A stretch of DNA of 64,000 nucleotides from JACNKJ01 sp964440095 (GTDB taxonomy: Bacteria > Krumholzibacteriota > Krumholzibacteriia > JACNKJ01): contig CAYTPZ010000003.1 in the NCBI GenBank assembly GCA_964440095.1, positions 46,469-110,468 of the forward strand, written 5' to 3'. Made by a program: the position numbers and the translations under genes. Under the pieces are notes generated by a model. The model did no database searches. It saw nothing but the letters and a program-made list of their open reading frames with translations, and had not been told where the DNA came from. Position 1 is the first letter of the stretch, and the number at the start of each line of letters is the position of its first letter. Shown piece by piece: positions 16,505 through 25,784 of this stretch.

Positions 16505-17784
16505 GATTCATCCTCCCGCTCACCACTTTCGGAGTCGGCGGCTTCCACATCTTGGGCCAACCCTTCTTTATGTAGGATGACCTTGGCGATGCGTTGGCGC
16601 TGAACGCTTTCCACGCGGAAGGTGTAGCTGTCGAAGGAAACCTCGTCACCGGGGCTCAGGATTTTGCCGGCGTGAAACAGCAGAAGGCCGCCGAGAGATT
16701 CGTATCCCTCGCCCTCTTCGAATTCCGTGCCCAGCAAATCGCCCAGTTCTTCCAGATCGATCTTGGCGTCTACACGAGCCGTGCTCTGATCGATCATCTC
16801 GAAGAGATGTTCCTCGGTGTCATACTCATCGACGATCTCACCCACGATCTCCTCGATGAGATCCTCCAGGGTGACCAGGCCCTCGGTGCCGCCGTATTCA
16901 TCCACCACCACGGCCATGTGTTGACGTTTCTCCTGGAAGCGCCCTAGCAGATCGCCAATGAGCTTGGTTTCCGGAATGAAGTAGGGCTCCCGAAGAATGG
17001 ACTTCAGATCCGGTTCCGCGCCTCTGATTTTGTAGCGGAGGAGATCCTTGGAATAGAGGATGCCGAGAATGTGATCCACCGTTTCGGCGAAAACCGGAAC
17101 ACGGCTGTGACCGCAATCCACTGCAAAATCCAAGGCCTCGTTGAAAGGAGTTTCCACGTCGAGAGCGTTCACGTCGATGCGGGGAATCATCACCTCGCGC
17201 ACCTGCGTGTCGTGAAAATCAATGATGGACGAGATCATTTCCTGCTCGCCCTTTTCCAGCAGTTCGCTGCGAGCACCGGTCTCCACAAAGTCCTGTATCT
17301 CCCGCGTGCTAACCAAGGGGCCGGCCAGCATGAAGCCGCCTTCTAGATCGAATCGCGCCAGCAGAATTCGCATGAGGGAGGTCAGGGGATAGAGCAGGAA
17401 GAAGAGCGGAATGAAAACCCACCCCAATGCTGACAGGTGGGCTACGGGATACTTCTCGGCCAAGCTGCGAAAGAGACTTCCGAGTACCAGAACGATGACG
17501 CTGAGGGCCAACCAAAGGAGGAAGAAGTGCCAGGCGGAGTCGGCCATGGATACGAACCTAACGATACCAGCTGCCACGGAGCCGGTAAGTGCGATGAAGG
17601 GGAGCAGAAGCAGGGTGAGTGCCCACTCACGCGGCCAATGCTCACCCAGGCGTTCAGCGGGACTGGGATCGCGATCTTCCAGGACCTGAGGATCCATCCG
17701 TATAAGCGTCGAGAATGCTGCCGAAAGCGCGCTAAAAAGCGCTGTGGCAAACAGTGACAGGATGAACCAGAACATCGCGTCCAT
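16501..17784 (-). CDS. CorC/HlyC (CNNM-type) membrane protein with CBS domains
   Basis: Putative Mg2+/Co2+ efflux or homeostasis protein of 427 residues. Order: DUF21 membrane region with about four helices (1-165), a CBS pair including ISSIIDFHDTQVREVMIPRI near 185 and VVVDEYGGTEGLVTLEDLIE near 291, then the FAD-binding-like CorC_HlyC domain (FEEGEGYESLGGLLLFHAG). The C terminus is acidic. ATG 17784 is preferred to the in-frame TTG 17793 because GAGGAG lies 9 bases upstream. In many genomes this family sits beside ybeY, as here. Confidence 0.93.
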   Translation of the reverse strand: MDAMFWFILSLFATALFSALSAAFSTLIRMDPQVLEDRDPSPAERLGEHWPREWALTLLLLPFIALTGSVAAGIVRFVSMADSAWHFFLLWLALSVIVLVLGSLFRSLAEKYPVAHLSALGWVFIPLFFLLYPLTSLMRILLARFDLEGGFMLAGPLVSTREIQDFVETGARSELLEKGEQEMISSIIDFHDTQVREVMIPRIDVNALDVETPFNEALDFAVDCGHSRVPVFAETVDHILGILYSKDLLRYKIRGAEPDLKSILREPYFIPETKLIGDLLGRFQEKRQHMAVVVDEYGGTEGLVTLEDLIEEIVGEIVDEYDTEEHLFEMIDQSTARVDAKIDLEELGDLLGTEFEEGEGYESLGGLLLFHAGKILSPGDEVSFDSYTFRVESVQRQRIAKVILHKEGLAQDVEAADSESGEREDES

Positions 17785-17789
17785 GCGGA

Positions 17790-18254
17790 TCAACTCCTCG
17801 AATGGAAAAAATCGGCCAGGCGCTTTCGATAGGGTTCTTCGGCTTCGGCCATGCGTTCGGCCTCGTCCTCGTCCTCATGGTCCATGCCCATTATATGGAA
17901 GAGACCATGAATGACCAGCAACGATAACTCCTGTTCGGTTTCGTGCCCCAGGCGACCCGCCTGCTCCCGAGCGGTTTCCACCGATACGATGATTTCACCG
18001 AAGGGATCTTCCGCCCCATCGACTTCATCCGGGGTGGATCGCCCGTAGTGGAAGCTCAAGACATCGGTGGCCGAATCCTTCCCACGCCATTGTGAATTCA
18101 CCTGGCGAATCTCATCGTCGTCCACGAAACTCAGCTCCACGGCATCGCAAGGTTCGCCGACCTCCTCGGCCAATTCCCTCAGGAAATTCAGCCAACTCGC
18201 CTTCGACTGGGCCAGCTCAGGAAATCTTGGCGTTGCTTGAATCGTCAGTTTCAA
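17790..18254 (-). CDS. ybeY: Endoribonuclease YbeY (16S rRNA maturation factor)
   Basis: Zinc-dependent endoribonuclease acting in 16S rRNA 3'-end processing and ribosome quality control. The zinc motif is intact: HGLFHIMGMDH, i.e. H-x3-H-x5-H, near residue 115. DVLSFHYG and FGEIIVS are also conserved. I choose TTG 18254 because it gives 154 residues, the family's length, with AGAGG 7 bases upstream; the start lies inside the 3' end of pgpH (38-base overlap). Confidence 0.92.
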   Translation of the reverse strand: MKLTIQATPRFPELAQSKASWLNFLRELAEEVGEPCDAVELSFVDDDEIRQVNSQWRGKDSATDVLSFHYGRSTPDEVDGAEDPFGEIIVSVETAREQAGRLGHETEQELSLLVIHGLFHIMGMDHEDEDEAERMAEAEEPYRKRLADFFHSRS

Positions 18255-20496
18255 TCGCGGGCCTCTTGGAACTTGAACTGTCCGTAGGATACTTGATCCG
18301 CGGATGATAAATGCTATGGAAAGTGGTGATGAAGCTCTCACGAATGGATGCCAGGTCCTGCAGGCTGAGGCCACACTCCTCGAGCTGACCATCCTTCATG
18401 CGCTTCTCGATGGCACCGGTGACCACGCTGCGAATCTTGCTGGGGGTTGGCGCGTCCAGTGAACGGACCGTGGCCTCCACCGTGTCGGCCATCATGAGTA
18501 TGGCGGTTTCCTTCGATTGAGGACGCGGACCTGGGTAGCGGAAGTCTTCGGCTCTTACGGTACCCTTGGGATCGTCATCCTGAGCCTTGCGATAGAAGTA
18601 CTCCATTACAGTGGTGCCGTGATGCTCGGGAATGCCCGCCGAAACGATGCTCGGCAGTTTGATTTTCTCGGCCAGATCCAGACCCTCTTTCACATGAGCG
18701 CTAATGATGAGAGCGCTCATATTGGGCGTGAGCTTGTCGTGACGATTCTTGGAGGCGCGTACGTTCTCACCGAAATAGTCGGGCTTCACCAGTTTTCCGA
18801 TGTCGTGATAGTAGGCGCAAACCTTCGCCAGCAAGGGACGAGCGCCGATGGCGTCAGCCGCGGCCTCTGCCAGATTGCTCACCACGAGACTGTGCTGGAA
18901 GGATCCCGGAGCCTCCACTTTCATGCGCTTGAGGATGGGTCGGTTCAGGTCTGTAAGTTCCAGCAGGCTGAGCTCGGTTGTGATGTCCAGAAAGCGCTCC
19001 AGCAGAGGGGTGATGGGCAAGACCAGCCAGGCGCAGACCAGCCCACCGCCCATGCCGATAAGCGCCCGCGCGAGAATATCCAGGGGAGGCGTCTGCCCCA
19101 GTTCCACCGCACCGATGCCTACAAAATAGGCCAGACTGATAAAGAAGATGCTCTTGTAAAGCTGAAGCCTGCTGCGGATCTGTCCCATGGAGAAGATGGC
19201 CGCGCCACCGGCCAAGAAGGCCAGTAGCAGCGCGCCGGAGGGGACCTCCGTGGACACACCCAAGAGAACAATGGCCCCCAGTGTGGTGATCACCGAGAGC
19301 ACCGGGTCGAAGAGCCCCGCCACCAACATGGCCAAGAACGCGATGGGAAGCAGGTACTTGGCGCCGGGGGAATCCATGTCCAGAAGCATGCTGCTGGCGA
19401 AGAGGAAGAGTAGTTCCAGCATGACCAGGAAAAAGGTGCGTCGCCACTGGTGGAAGAAATCCGCGCGATAGAGGATCAGGAAGCGCACGGCGAGAAAGAG
19501 TAAAAAGACCAGCAACAGAATTCGGCCGGCGAAGATTCCAAGAATTCGCAGGCGGCTTTCCGGCTGAAGACCCAACTGGCTTTCCAGTGCCGCCAGTTTG
19601 TCCAGGTGATCCTGGGTCACCTGAAGATTGGGTCCGAGTATGCGCACACCTTTGGGAATCAGCGTGTGTGAAGCCACGGTCTCGGCGGCTTGCTGCTTGC
19701 GCAGTGTGGTTTCCGCATCCAGGTAACTGAGATTGGGCCTGAGCAATCCTCGCGACAGGCTTCGAAAGGCCACCGCTGATTCGGCGCGCCAATCGTTCCA
19801 GCCGCGTCCACGTCGATCCAGGAATGCTTCAAGTTGATTCTGATCCAGCATGCCCTCAGCGCCACTGCTGCGCTCGCCTTCCAGGCCCAGCAGAACGAAG
19901 GGCTGCTCTCCCGAAAAGCCCTCCACGAAGGGGCTTCGCGTGTCTAAGATACCGCGGTCCAGTAAACTGTCACAAACGGTTTGGACGCGCTCGAGAATGA
20001 GACTGCGATCGGGACTGTCCAGCAAAACGGCCAGCAGCGTGTAGTCCAGATTCGGCTGCAGGCGCTGTAGCCGCAGGCGGCGTCCGGTGGAACGCCCCAG
20101 GCTGTCGGCTGAGCTAAGGTTCGTGGAGTCGGAAGCGTCCACAAACTCCAGGTCGGTGCGAAGGCGGTCGAGGCGGTCTCGAATCTGCATGCCCAATTCC
20201 CCATCTTCACGATAGACGGGTGGCACCTGCAGCGAGGCTTGAGCGCGTCGTTCTTCGAGTAGACGTTCATCCACCGGCACGCGGAAATCGATGGGCGCGA
20301 TGACTTCCTGGGCGGAATTCGTTACCTGGTTCAGTTGAAAATCGAAACGAGGTGCCGGCGCCACGGGTGGGAAAAGTACGAGGGCACTCGCCATGAGGGC
20401 CAGGCCGAGCAGCAGATTGATCAGAAGATGGAAGCGCCCCTTCTTCTTTCCATTGCGCGACTCGCCATCCTGGGATTTTTGCTGAGAGGGACTCAC
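18217..20496 (-). CDS. pgpH: 7TM-HD phosphohydrolase, PgpH-type cyclic-di-AMP phosphodiesterase
   Basis: Membrane-bound HD-domain protein of 759 residues, matching PgpH, which hydrolyses c-di-AMP in several bacteria. Order: N-terminal membrane anchor (25-45), a large extracytoplasmic 7TMR-HDED domain (50-320), about seven membrane helices (325-500), then the HD domain with HSLVVSNLAEAAADAIGARP, CAYYHDIGKL and IPEHHGTTVMEYFYRKA. The metal-binding HD pair is present. The start is GTG 20496, in a GTGA overlap with the phoH stop, with AAGGGAAA upstream. A YbbR protein is in the window (26728), but no diadenylate cyclase is. Confidence 0.93.
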   Translation of the reverse strand: MSPSQQKSQDGESRNGKKKGRFHLLINLLLGLALMASALVLFPPVAPAPRFDFQLNQVTNSAQEVIAPIDFRVPVDERLLEERRAQASLQVPPVYREDGELGMQIRDRLDRLRTDLEFVDASDSTNLSSADSLGRSTGRRLRLQRLQPNLDYTLLAVLLDSPDRSLILERVQTVCDSLLDRGILDTRSPFVEGFSGEQPFVLLGLEGERSSGAEGMLDQNQLEAFLDRRGRGWNDWRAESAVAFRSLSRGLLRPNLSYLDAETTLRKQQAAETVASHTLIPKGVRILGPNLQVTQDHLDKLAALESQLGLQPESRLRILGIFAGRILLLVFLLFLAVRFLILYRADFFHQWRRTFFLVMLELLFLFASSMLLDMDSPGAKYLLPIAFLAMLVAGLFDPVLSVITTLGAIVLLGVSTEVPSGALLLAFLAGGAAIFSMGQIRSRLQLYKSIFFISLAYFVGIGAVELGQTPPLDILARALIGMGGGLVCAWLVLPITPLLERFLDITTELSLLELTDLNRPILKRMKVEAPGSFQHSLVVSNLAEAAADAIGARPLLAKVCAYYHDIGKLVKPDYFGENVRASKNRHDKLTPNMSALIISAHVKEGLDLAEKIKLPSIVSAGIPEHHGTTVMEYFYRKAQDDDPKGTVRAEDFRYPGPRPQSKETAILMMADTVEATVRSLDAPTPSKIRSVVTGAIEKRMKDGQLEECGLSLQDLASIRESFITTFHSIYHPRIKYPTDSSSSKRPAIETDDSSNAKIS

Positions 20497-21461
20497 GAAG
20501 TTTTCCCTTCATCACTCAGTTTCTCAAAGGCGTCGATGATTTTGCGCACCAGGTGATGACGCACCACGTCTTCGCGATCCAATGTGGTGAATGCGATTCC
20601 CTCGATACCTTCCAGCAGTTTTCGTGCGGCCACGAGACCCGAGTCTGTGGGATTTTCCAGATCGATCTGCGTGATGTCTCCCGTGATCACGGTGCGCGAG
20701 CCATTGCCCATGCGTGTGAGGAACATCTTCATTTGCGTGACCGTGGTGTTCTGGGCTTCGTCCAAGATCACGAAAGCTGAGTTCAGCGTACGACCGCGCA
20801 TGTAGGCCAGAGGAATGGCCTCCACTACTCCCGACTCCATGAGCTGACGTGTTTTGCTGCTGCCCACGAGATCGATGAGCGCATCGCGCAAAGGTTGGAT
20901 GTAGGGATTGATCTTCTCCTCCAAGTCGCCGGGCAGGAAGCCCAAAGATTCTCCCGCCTCCACCGCCGGACGCACCAGAAGCAGGCGATCCACTTCACGA
21001 GCGCGCAAGAGCGCCAGGGCCTGTGCCACGGCCAAGTAGGTTTTACCCGTGCCCGCAGGCCCGATGGAGAAAACCATCTCGTGGGTTTGCATGGCTTCCA
21101 CGTAGAGTTTTTGCCCGTAGGTCTTGGGACGGATCCCGCCATTGCCCGCCGACTCCAGCACCACGCCTTCCAGTTCGCTCAGACGCTTTTGGTTCTGCTC
21201 GCGCCTCAGACCGAGGGCATAGTAGATATCCTGTTCGGTTAGGGCGCGACCCGTCTTGGATAACTCCATGAGATCAAGCAGCACGACAGCCATCTCTTCC
21301 ACGCGCACGCGCGGCCCCTTGAGCGTGAGCTTCTCGCCCCGCACGGTGATACACCCCGGGAAGTCTTCCTCCAGGATGCGCAGATGGCGATCGCCGATAC
21401 CGAGCAGATTCAGGGCATCCACATCAGCCAGCGAAATGATCTCTTGATGTTCCTTGGCCAT
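20493..21461 (-). CDS. phoH: PhoH-like ATPase
   Basis: PhoH-family P-loop ATPase, thought to act in RNA metabolism together with YbeY. 322 residues. KH-like N-terminal part (ITVRGEKLTLKGPRVRVEEM), Walker A SIGPAGTGKTYLAVAQA near 120, RLLLVRPAVEAGESLGFLPG and Walker B FVILDEAQNT near 220. ATG 21461 follows GAGGGGA at good spacing; the in-frame ATG at 21494 lies inside a terminator hairpin. It opens the operon. Confidence 0.95.
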   Translation of the reverse strand: MAKEHQEIISLADVDALNLLGIGDRHLRILEEDFPGCITVRGEKLTLKGPRVRVEEMAVVLLDLMELSKTGRALTEQDIYYALGLRREQNQKRLSELEGVVLESAGNGGIRPKTYGQKLYVEAMQTHEMVFSIGPAGTGKTYLAVAQALALLRAREVDRLLLVRPAVEAGESLGFLPGDLEEKINPYIQPLRDALIDLVGSSKTRQLMESGVVEAIPLAYMRGRTLNSAFVILDEAQNTTVTQMKMFLTRMGNGSRTVITGDITQIDLENPTDSGLVAARKLLEGIEGIAFTTLDREDVVRHHLVRKIIDAFEKLSDEGKTS

Positions 21462-21474
21462 ATTCCCCTCAAGC

Positions 21475-21508
21475 AGAAAACTCTTGGCACCCATATGGGC
21501 GCCAAGAG
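21475..21508 (-). terminator. Intrinsic terminator after the LysM lipoprotein, abutting phoH
   Basis: Minus-strand 12-bp stem CTCTTGGCGCCC/GGGTGCCAAGAG (one G-T pair), ATAT loop, then TTTTCT. It ends only about 14 bases before the phoH start codon, leaving no room for a phoH promoter downstream of it. Confidence 0.92.
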
Positions 21509-21554
21509 CTCGATTTTCTCAGATAAAGATCGGCCTTCGTGGCACTTCAGGCCC

Positions 21555-22256
21555 CTAACGGGGGATCTCGAAGAGCTGCTCCGGATAGATCAGATTGGGA
21601 TCCTTGATCTCATCCTTGTTGGCCTCGTATATCTTGGTCCACTGAGTCGGATCGCCGTAGATGCGATCGTAGCCGGAGATCTTGTAAAGGAACTCGCCGG
21701 GCATAACCAGATGCCAGTTGGGATCCTTGTTGGGGCATTCGCGCGGAATACTGAAGACCTGATCGGGATAGATCCAATGGGGATCGGCGATCTTGTCTTT
21801 GTTCGCACGATAGATCCTCGGCCACTTGATGGGATCCGCGTAGATCTCTTCCTTGCCGCTGATTTTCCACAGGCAGTCACCCTTGGCAACCGTGTAGCTC
21901 GTGGGCAGTGATTCGAAGTAGGCGATCTCTTTCCGAATATCCGCAAGACGCTCATTCTGGTTGGCCAGCTTGCCCTGCAGGGCGGTGGCCTTCATCTTGA
22001 GCTTCTTCAGATTTTCGGCGGCCTGCTTGTTGGCCATCTCATCGGCCTCGGCTGCCAGGGTGAGACGCTCAAGTTCGGAAGCCAGATCCTCGCAATACTC
22101 GTCGCGCTCAGCGTTGCTGAGCCACTTGAACTCTTCCTCGGTGTAGTAGTCGCCCGAGGCAACGTCCACCTGGCGCGTCGCCTTTTTCCCGCAGCCGGTC
22201 AAGACGAGCGTCGGGAGGAGGAGGGCCAGGGCCAAGAGAATACTAATACGTTTCAT
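21555..22256 (-). CDS. LysM-domain lipoprotein
   Basis: Cell-envelope lipoprotein of 233 residues with two LysM-like modules that may bind peptidoglycan. Signal sequence with lipobox LVLTGCGKK, a helical, probably coiled-coil stretch (about 45-115), then two copies of a longer-than-usual LysM unit: YTVAKGDCLWKIS...IYPDQVFSIPR and HLVMPGEFLYKIS...IYPEQLFEIPR. Each contains WPRIYRANKDKI or WTKIYEANKDEI. ATG 22256 has AGGAGC 6 bases upstream. It follows another small lipoprotein (29-base gap) and is ended by a strong terminator. Confidence 0.88.
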   Translation of the reverse strand: MKRISILLALALLLPTLVLTGCGKKATRQVDVASGDYYTEEEFKWLSNAERDEYCEDLASELERLTLAAEADEMANKQAAENLKKLKMKATALQGKLANQNERLADIRKEIAYFESLPTSYTVAKGDCLWKISGKEEIYADPIKWPRIYRANKDKIADPHWIYPDQVFSIPRECPNKDPNWHLVMPGEFLYKISGYDRIYGDPTQWTKIYEANKDEIKDPNLIYPEQLFEIPR

Positions 22257-22285
22257 GGCGTTGCTCCTGTCGTGTCCCGGGCCGC

Positions 22286-22576
22286 TCATCGGCCGCTTCC
22301 GCACTTGAGGTCTTCAAGCTTTTCGACCAGGGCCGCATGTTCGGCATCGGTCAGGAGCTGAGACTCCAGTTTGGCGATTTGTTTTTCCAGATCATCCTGC
22401 TTCACCGCGGCCTTGCTCGCGAGTTCTCGCTGAGCCGCATCGGCCATGGCGCGCACCTCTTCAAGCTCGGCGACATCCGTGTCGCAGGGGGGTGGCGGGC
22501 AGGCGCAACCAGCTAAGAACAGGCTCGCCAGAAGAGCCAGTCCGGCCAGTATCAGAATCTTCGTGCGCATTTTCAC
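22286..22576 (-). CDS. Small coiled-coil lipoprotein
   Basis: 96-residue predicted lipoprotein with lipobox FLAGCACPP (Cys near 24), a CPPPPC segment, then a charged helix (about 33-90) likely to form a coiled coil. It is reminiscent of Lpp-like structural lipoproteins but not recognisably homologous. I prefer the GTG at 22576 because AAGGAGG lies 8 bases upstream; ATG 22570 is possible. First gene after a strong promoter, co-transcribed with the LysM lipoprotein. Confidence 0.8.
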   Translation of the reverse strand: MKMRTKILILAGLALLASLFLAGCACPPPPCDTDVAELEEVRAMADAAQRELASKAAVKQDDLEKQIAKLESQLLTDAEHAALVEKLEDLKCGSGR

Positions 22577-22644
22577 GGCCCAAGCCTCCTTCGCATCTCC
22601 AAGTGTTTAAAACTCAAACGCTTAATCAATATTCGACCGCACTC

Positions 22645-22673
22645 AAATTAGGAGAGGGGTCGAGGACTGTCAA
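22645..22673 (-). promoter_or_regulatory. Sigma-70-like promoter for the two small lipoproteins
   Basis: Minus strand: -35 TTGACA (perfect), 17-base spacer, -10 TAATTT; leader of about 65 bases to GTG 22576. With the phoH-proximal terminator being leaky, it may also feed the phoH operon. Confidence 0.7.
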
Positions 22674-22722
22674 GCAGATTATCCCTCTCTTACAAATGCG
22701 GCAAGCCTTTATTTTACAAGAC

Positions 22723-24504
22723 TTAGCCCTCTTCCTCGCGAATCTCGATGGACAATTCCCGCAGCTGTTCTTCGTCAATGGGTGCGGGAGCGTCCACCAT
22801 CAGGCTTTTGGCCTGCAGGGTCTTGGGGAAGGCGATGTAGTCGCGGATGGAATCTCCCCCATCCAGGACCATGAGCAACCGGTCCAAGCCCGGTGCGATA
22901 CCGCCGTGGGGAGGAGCTCCATAATCGAAAGCGCCCAACAGGAACCCGAAACGCCTCTCCGCCTCCGCTTTGTCAATACCGACCACCGCCATGACCTTCT
23001 CCTGTATGTCGCGGCGATGAATACGAATGCTCCCGCTCGCAAGTTCCACGCCATTGCAGACCAGGTCATAGAGCTGTCCGCGCACCTCCCCAGGATCGCT
23101 ATCCAGGTATTCCAGATCCTCGTCCAGAGGCAGAGTGAAGAAGTGATGCATGGCCTCGAAAGCCTGCTTCTCTTCATCCCATCCGAAGAGGGGGAATTTG
23201 TGCACCCAAAGGAAACGGAAGTCACCGGGCTTGATCAGGTCGAGCTTCCGGCCGAGCGCGTTTCGCACGGCACCCATGGCCGTTGCCGCGGTCTCCCACT
23301 CGTCGCCAACCATGAGAATGAGATCGCCGGCCTTGGCAGAAAAAATCTTCACGATGGATTCACCCGCAGCACCGCCGAAGAATTTCGACACGCCGCCGGT
23401 GAGCCCGTCCTCATCCACCTTCATCCAGGCAAGACCCTTGGCCCGGTAGGTCTTCGCGGATTTCTCCAGCTCCTCGATTTCCTTTCGCGAGAAGGTCGCG
23501 CCGCCGGGAACGCAAAGACCCTTCACCACGCCGCCGCTTTCGATCACACCCGTAAAAGCCTTGAAGTTGCTGGCCGCGCAGGCATCGCTCAGGTCGGCCA
23601 GTTCAAGATCGAAACGAAGGTCAGGCTTGTCACTGCCGTAACGGTCCATGACCTCGTGGAAGCTCATGCGATCGAAGGGCACCTTCAAGCCTTCCCCGAT
23701 GACATTCTTGAAGATCGATTCGAGCATGCGCTCCACCACATCGAAGACTTCCTCCTCGGTGACAAAGCTCATTTCCATGTCGATCTGTGTGTGCTCGGGC
23801 TGGCGGTCGCCGCGCAGATCCTCGTCACGGAAGCAACGGGCCATCTGAAAATACTTTTCATAACCGGCCACCATGAGAAGCTGCTTGTAGAGCTGTGGAC
23901 TCTGGGGCAGGGCGTAGAACATACCGTGGTGAACACGGCTGGGCACCACATAGTCGCGCGCGCCTTCTGGCGTGCTGCGGATAAACATGGGCGTTTCGAT
24001 CTCGCGGAATCCCAGAGAAGATAGAAAATCGCGAACCTCCAGAACCACCTTGTGACGGAAGGTCATGCGGTCCTGCATTTCGCGGCGGCGAAGATCGAGA
24101 TAGCGATACTTCAGGCGAAGATCCTCGCCCACCTCGCCCTGGTGAAAACTCTCGATGGGAAATGGCGGCGTCAGACTTTCGTTGAGGATGCGCATTTCCT
24201 CGACCAGGATTTCCACATCGCCACTGGGCATGTCGGCATTGCGCATTTCCTCGGGACGCAGGTTCACCTTGCCGCGAAGGGCAACCACCCATTCCGCGCC
24301 CAATTCGCGAACGCGATCGCTCATGGCTTCCTGAAAGACCACCTGGCAGATACCGCTGCTGTCGCGCAGATCCACAAATGCCAGTCCGCCGTGCTCGCGC
24401 CTGCGATGGACCCATCCCATAAGGATGACTTCCGCACCCTCATCGCTGGCCCGGAGATTTCCGCAGCCGTGGCTCTTCTTCCAGTCTCCCTGATGATCCA
24501 GCAC
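22723..24504 (-). CDS. aspS: Aspartyl-tRNA synthetase (bacterial type)
   Basis: Class IIb synthetase charging tRNA-Asp; 593 residues, the bacterial length including the GAD insertion. OB-fold N terminus GWVHRRREHGGLAFVDLRD near 29-47, catalytic motif 2 FQMARCFRDEDLRGDRQPEH near 214-233, motif 3 GIAPGLDRLLMVL near 545. The His of RRREHGG occupies the position that is His in non-discriminating and Leu in discriminating enzymes, which suggests it also charges tRNA-Asn. GTG 24504 has GGAG 5 bases upstream. It follows hisS after 17 bases. Confidence 0.97.
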   Translation of the reverse strand: MLDHQGDWKKSHGCGNLRASDEGAEVILMGWVHRRREHGGLAFVDLRDSSGICQVVFQEAMSDRVRELGAEWVVALRGKVNLRPEEMRNADMPSGDVEILVEEMRILNESLTPPFPIESFHQGEVGEDLRLKYRYLDLRRREMQDRMTFRHKVVLEVRDFLSSLGFREIETPMFIRSTPEGARDYVVPSRVHHGMFYALPQSPQLYKQLLMVAGYEKYFQMARCFRDEDLRGDRQPEHTQIDMEMSFVTEEEVFDVVERMLESIFKNVIGEGLKVPFDRMSFHEVMDRYGSDKPDLRFDLELADLSDACAASNFKAFTGVIESGGVVKGLCVPGGATFSRKEIEELEKSAKTYRAKGLAWMKVDEDGLTGGVSKFFGGAAGESIVKIFSAKAGDLILMVGDEWETAATAMGAVRNALGRKLDLIKPGDFRFLWVHKFPLFGWDEEKQAFEAMHHFFTLPLDEDLEYLDSDPGEVRGQLYDLVCNGVELASGSIRIHRRDIQEKVMAVVGIDKAEAERRFGFLLGAFDYGAPPHGGIAPGLDRLLMVLDGGDSIRDYIAFPKTLQAKSLMVDAPAPIDEEQLRELSIEIREEEG

Positions 24505-24521
24505 TTGATCTCCTTCGCGCC

Positions 24522-25784
24522 CTATCCCAGCGCCTTGATGAATTCCTTCAGTTCCGATTCGGGCAAGGTCACCTGTTCGCCGGAATCCAGATCTTTGACC
24601 GTCACAGCCAACTTGGCCAGTTCGTCTTCGCCAAGAATGAGCGCGAATCGCACGCCCTTGGCGTTGGATGTTTTCAATTGGGCCTTCATGCCTCGCCCGC
24701 TGAAGTCGATCTCCACGGGAATCAGTTCGCGCAGACTCGTGGCCACACGGGTCGCAGCGGCTTCGCCATTTTCATCGAGCAGCACAAGGTAGGCGCCTCG
24801 GCTCCCCAGGTCGGCGGCTTCCACGGTCTTCTCCGTTTCCACCGCAATGAGGATGCGCTCAATGCCCGCCGAGAATCCCACCGCCGGAGTGGCCTTGCCG
24901 CCGAGCTGCTCCATGAGGCGATCGTAGCGACCGCCGCCGCCCAAGGCACTCTGGGCACCCAGGGCCGGGTAGTGTACCTCGAACACCGTACGCGTGTAGT
25001 AGTCGAGGCCGCGCACCAGGGCCTTATCCCGTTTGAAGGGAATTTTCGCCTCGGTGAGCAGTTCCTCCACGCGTTCCTGGTGGGCCATGCAATCATCGCA
25101 AAGGTGATCCATGGGGCGCGGCGCATCGGCCAATGCCGTTTTGCAGGACTCGACCTTGCAATCAAAAACCCGCATGGGATTTGTCTCGGCGCGATCCCGG
25201 CATGTGGCGCAAAGCTGATCTCCAAGGTCTTTCAGCACCGGCTTTAATACCTTTTCAAGATAGTCGGGCCGGCAACAGTCATCGCCTACGCTACCGAGTT
25301 CAACCTCGGTATCGGCGAAGCCAACATGGCCCAGGACTTCTACGAGCAGGCCGATGACCTCGGCGTCCATGGCCGGTGACGCACTGCCCAGGGCTTCCAC
25401 ACCAAACTGATGAAACTGGCGATAGCGCCCCGCCTGAGGGCGATCATAGCGGAACATGGGTCCCCAGTAACCCAATCGAAGATTGCCGCCGCCGTGCATC
25501 ATGCTGTTTTCCAGGACCATGCGCACCACGCCCGCAGTGCCCTCGGGACGCAGACTCATGCTGCGACCCTTACGATCTTCGAAGGTGTACATTTCCTTGC
25601 TGACCACGTCGGTCTCTTCGCCCACGGCGCGGGTGAACAGTTCGGTGCGCTCGAAGATGGGCGTGTCAACCTGCGCAAAACCATAGCGGTCGCAAACATC
25701 CAGGAAGCTGCGATGCAGAAAGCGCATGAGCGGACTACGACAGGGCGTAATGTCGTTGGTGCCACGCGGGCGTTGGATTTTCAT
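24522..25784 (-). CDS. hisS: Histidyl-tRNA synthetase
   Basis: Class II synthetase charging tRNA-His; 420 residues. Motif 2 RYDRPQAGRYRQFHQFGVE lies near 111-129, the histidine-specific loop is LVRGLDYYTRTVFEV near 257, followed by GGGGRYD and a C-terminal anticodon domain. ATG 25784 overlaps the vanZ stop as ATGA and has GGAAGG 9 bases upstream; ATG 25793 sits directly on that site. The middle region contains two Cys-rich stretches (CATCRDR and CDDCMAHQ) that could bind zinc, an unusual but known feature in some HisRS. Confidence 0.97.
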   Translation of the reverse strand: MKIQRPRGTNDITPCRSPLMRFLHRSFLDVCDRYGFAQVDTPIFERTELFTRAVGEETDVVSKEMYTFEDRKGRSMSLRPEGTAGVVRMVLENSMMHGGGNLRLGYWGPMFRYDRPQAGRYRQFHQFGVEALGSASPAMDAEVIGLLVEVLGHVGFADTEVELGSVGDDCCRPDYLEKVLKPVLKDLGDQLCATCRDRAETNPMRVFDCKVESCKTALADAPRPMDHLCDDCMAHQERVEELLTEAKIPFKRDKALVRGLDYYTRTVFEVHYPALGAQSALGGGGRYDRLMEQLGGKATPAVGFSAGIERILIAVETEKTVEAADLGSRGAYLVLLDENGEAAATRVATSLRELIPVEIDFSGRGMKAQLKTSNAKGVRFALILGEDELAKLAVTVKDLDSGEQVTLPESELKEFIKALG

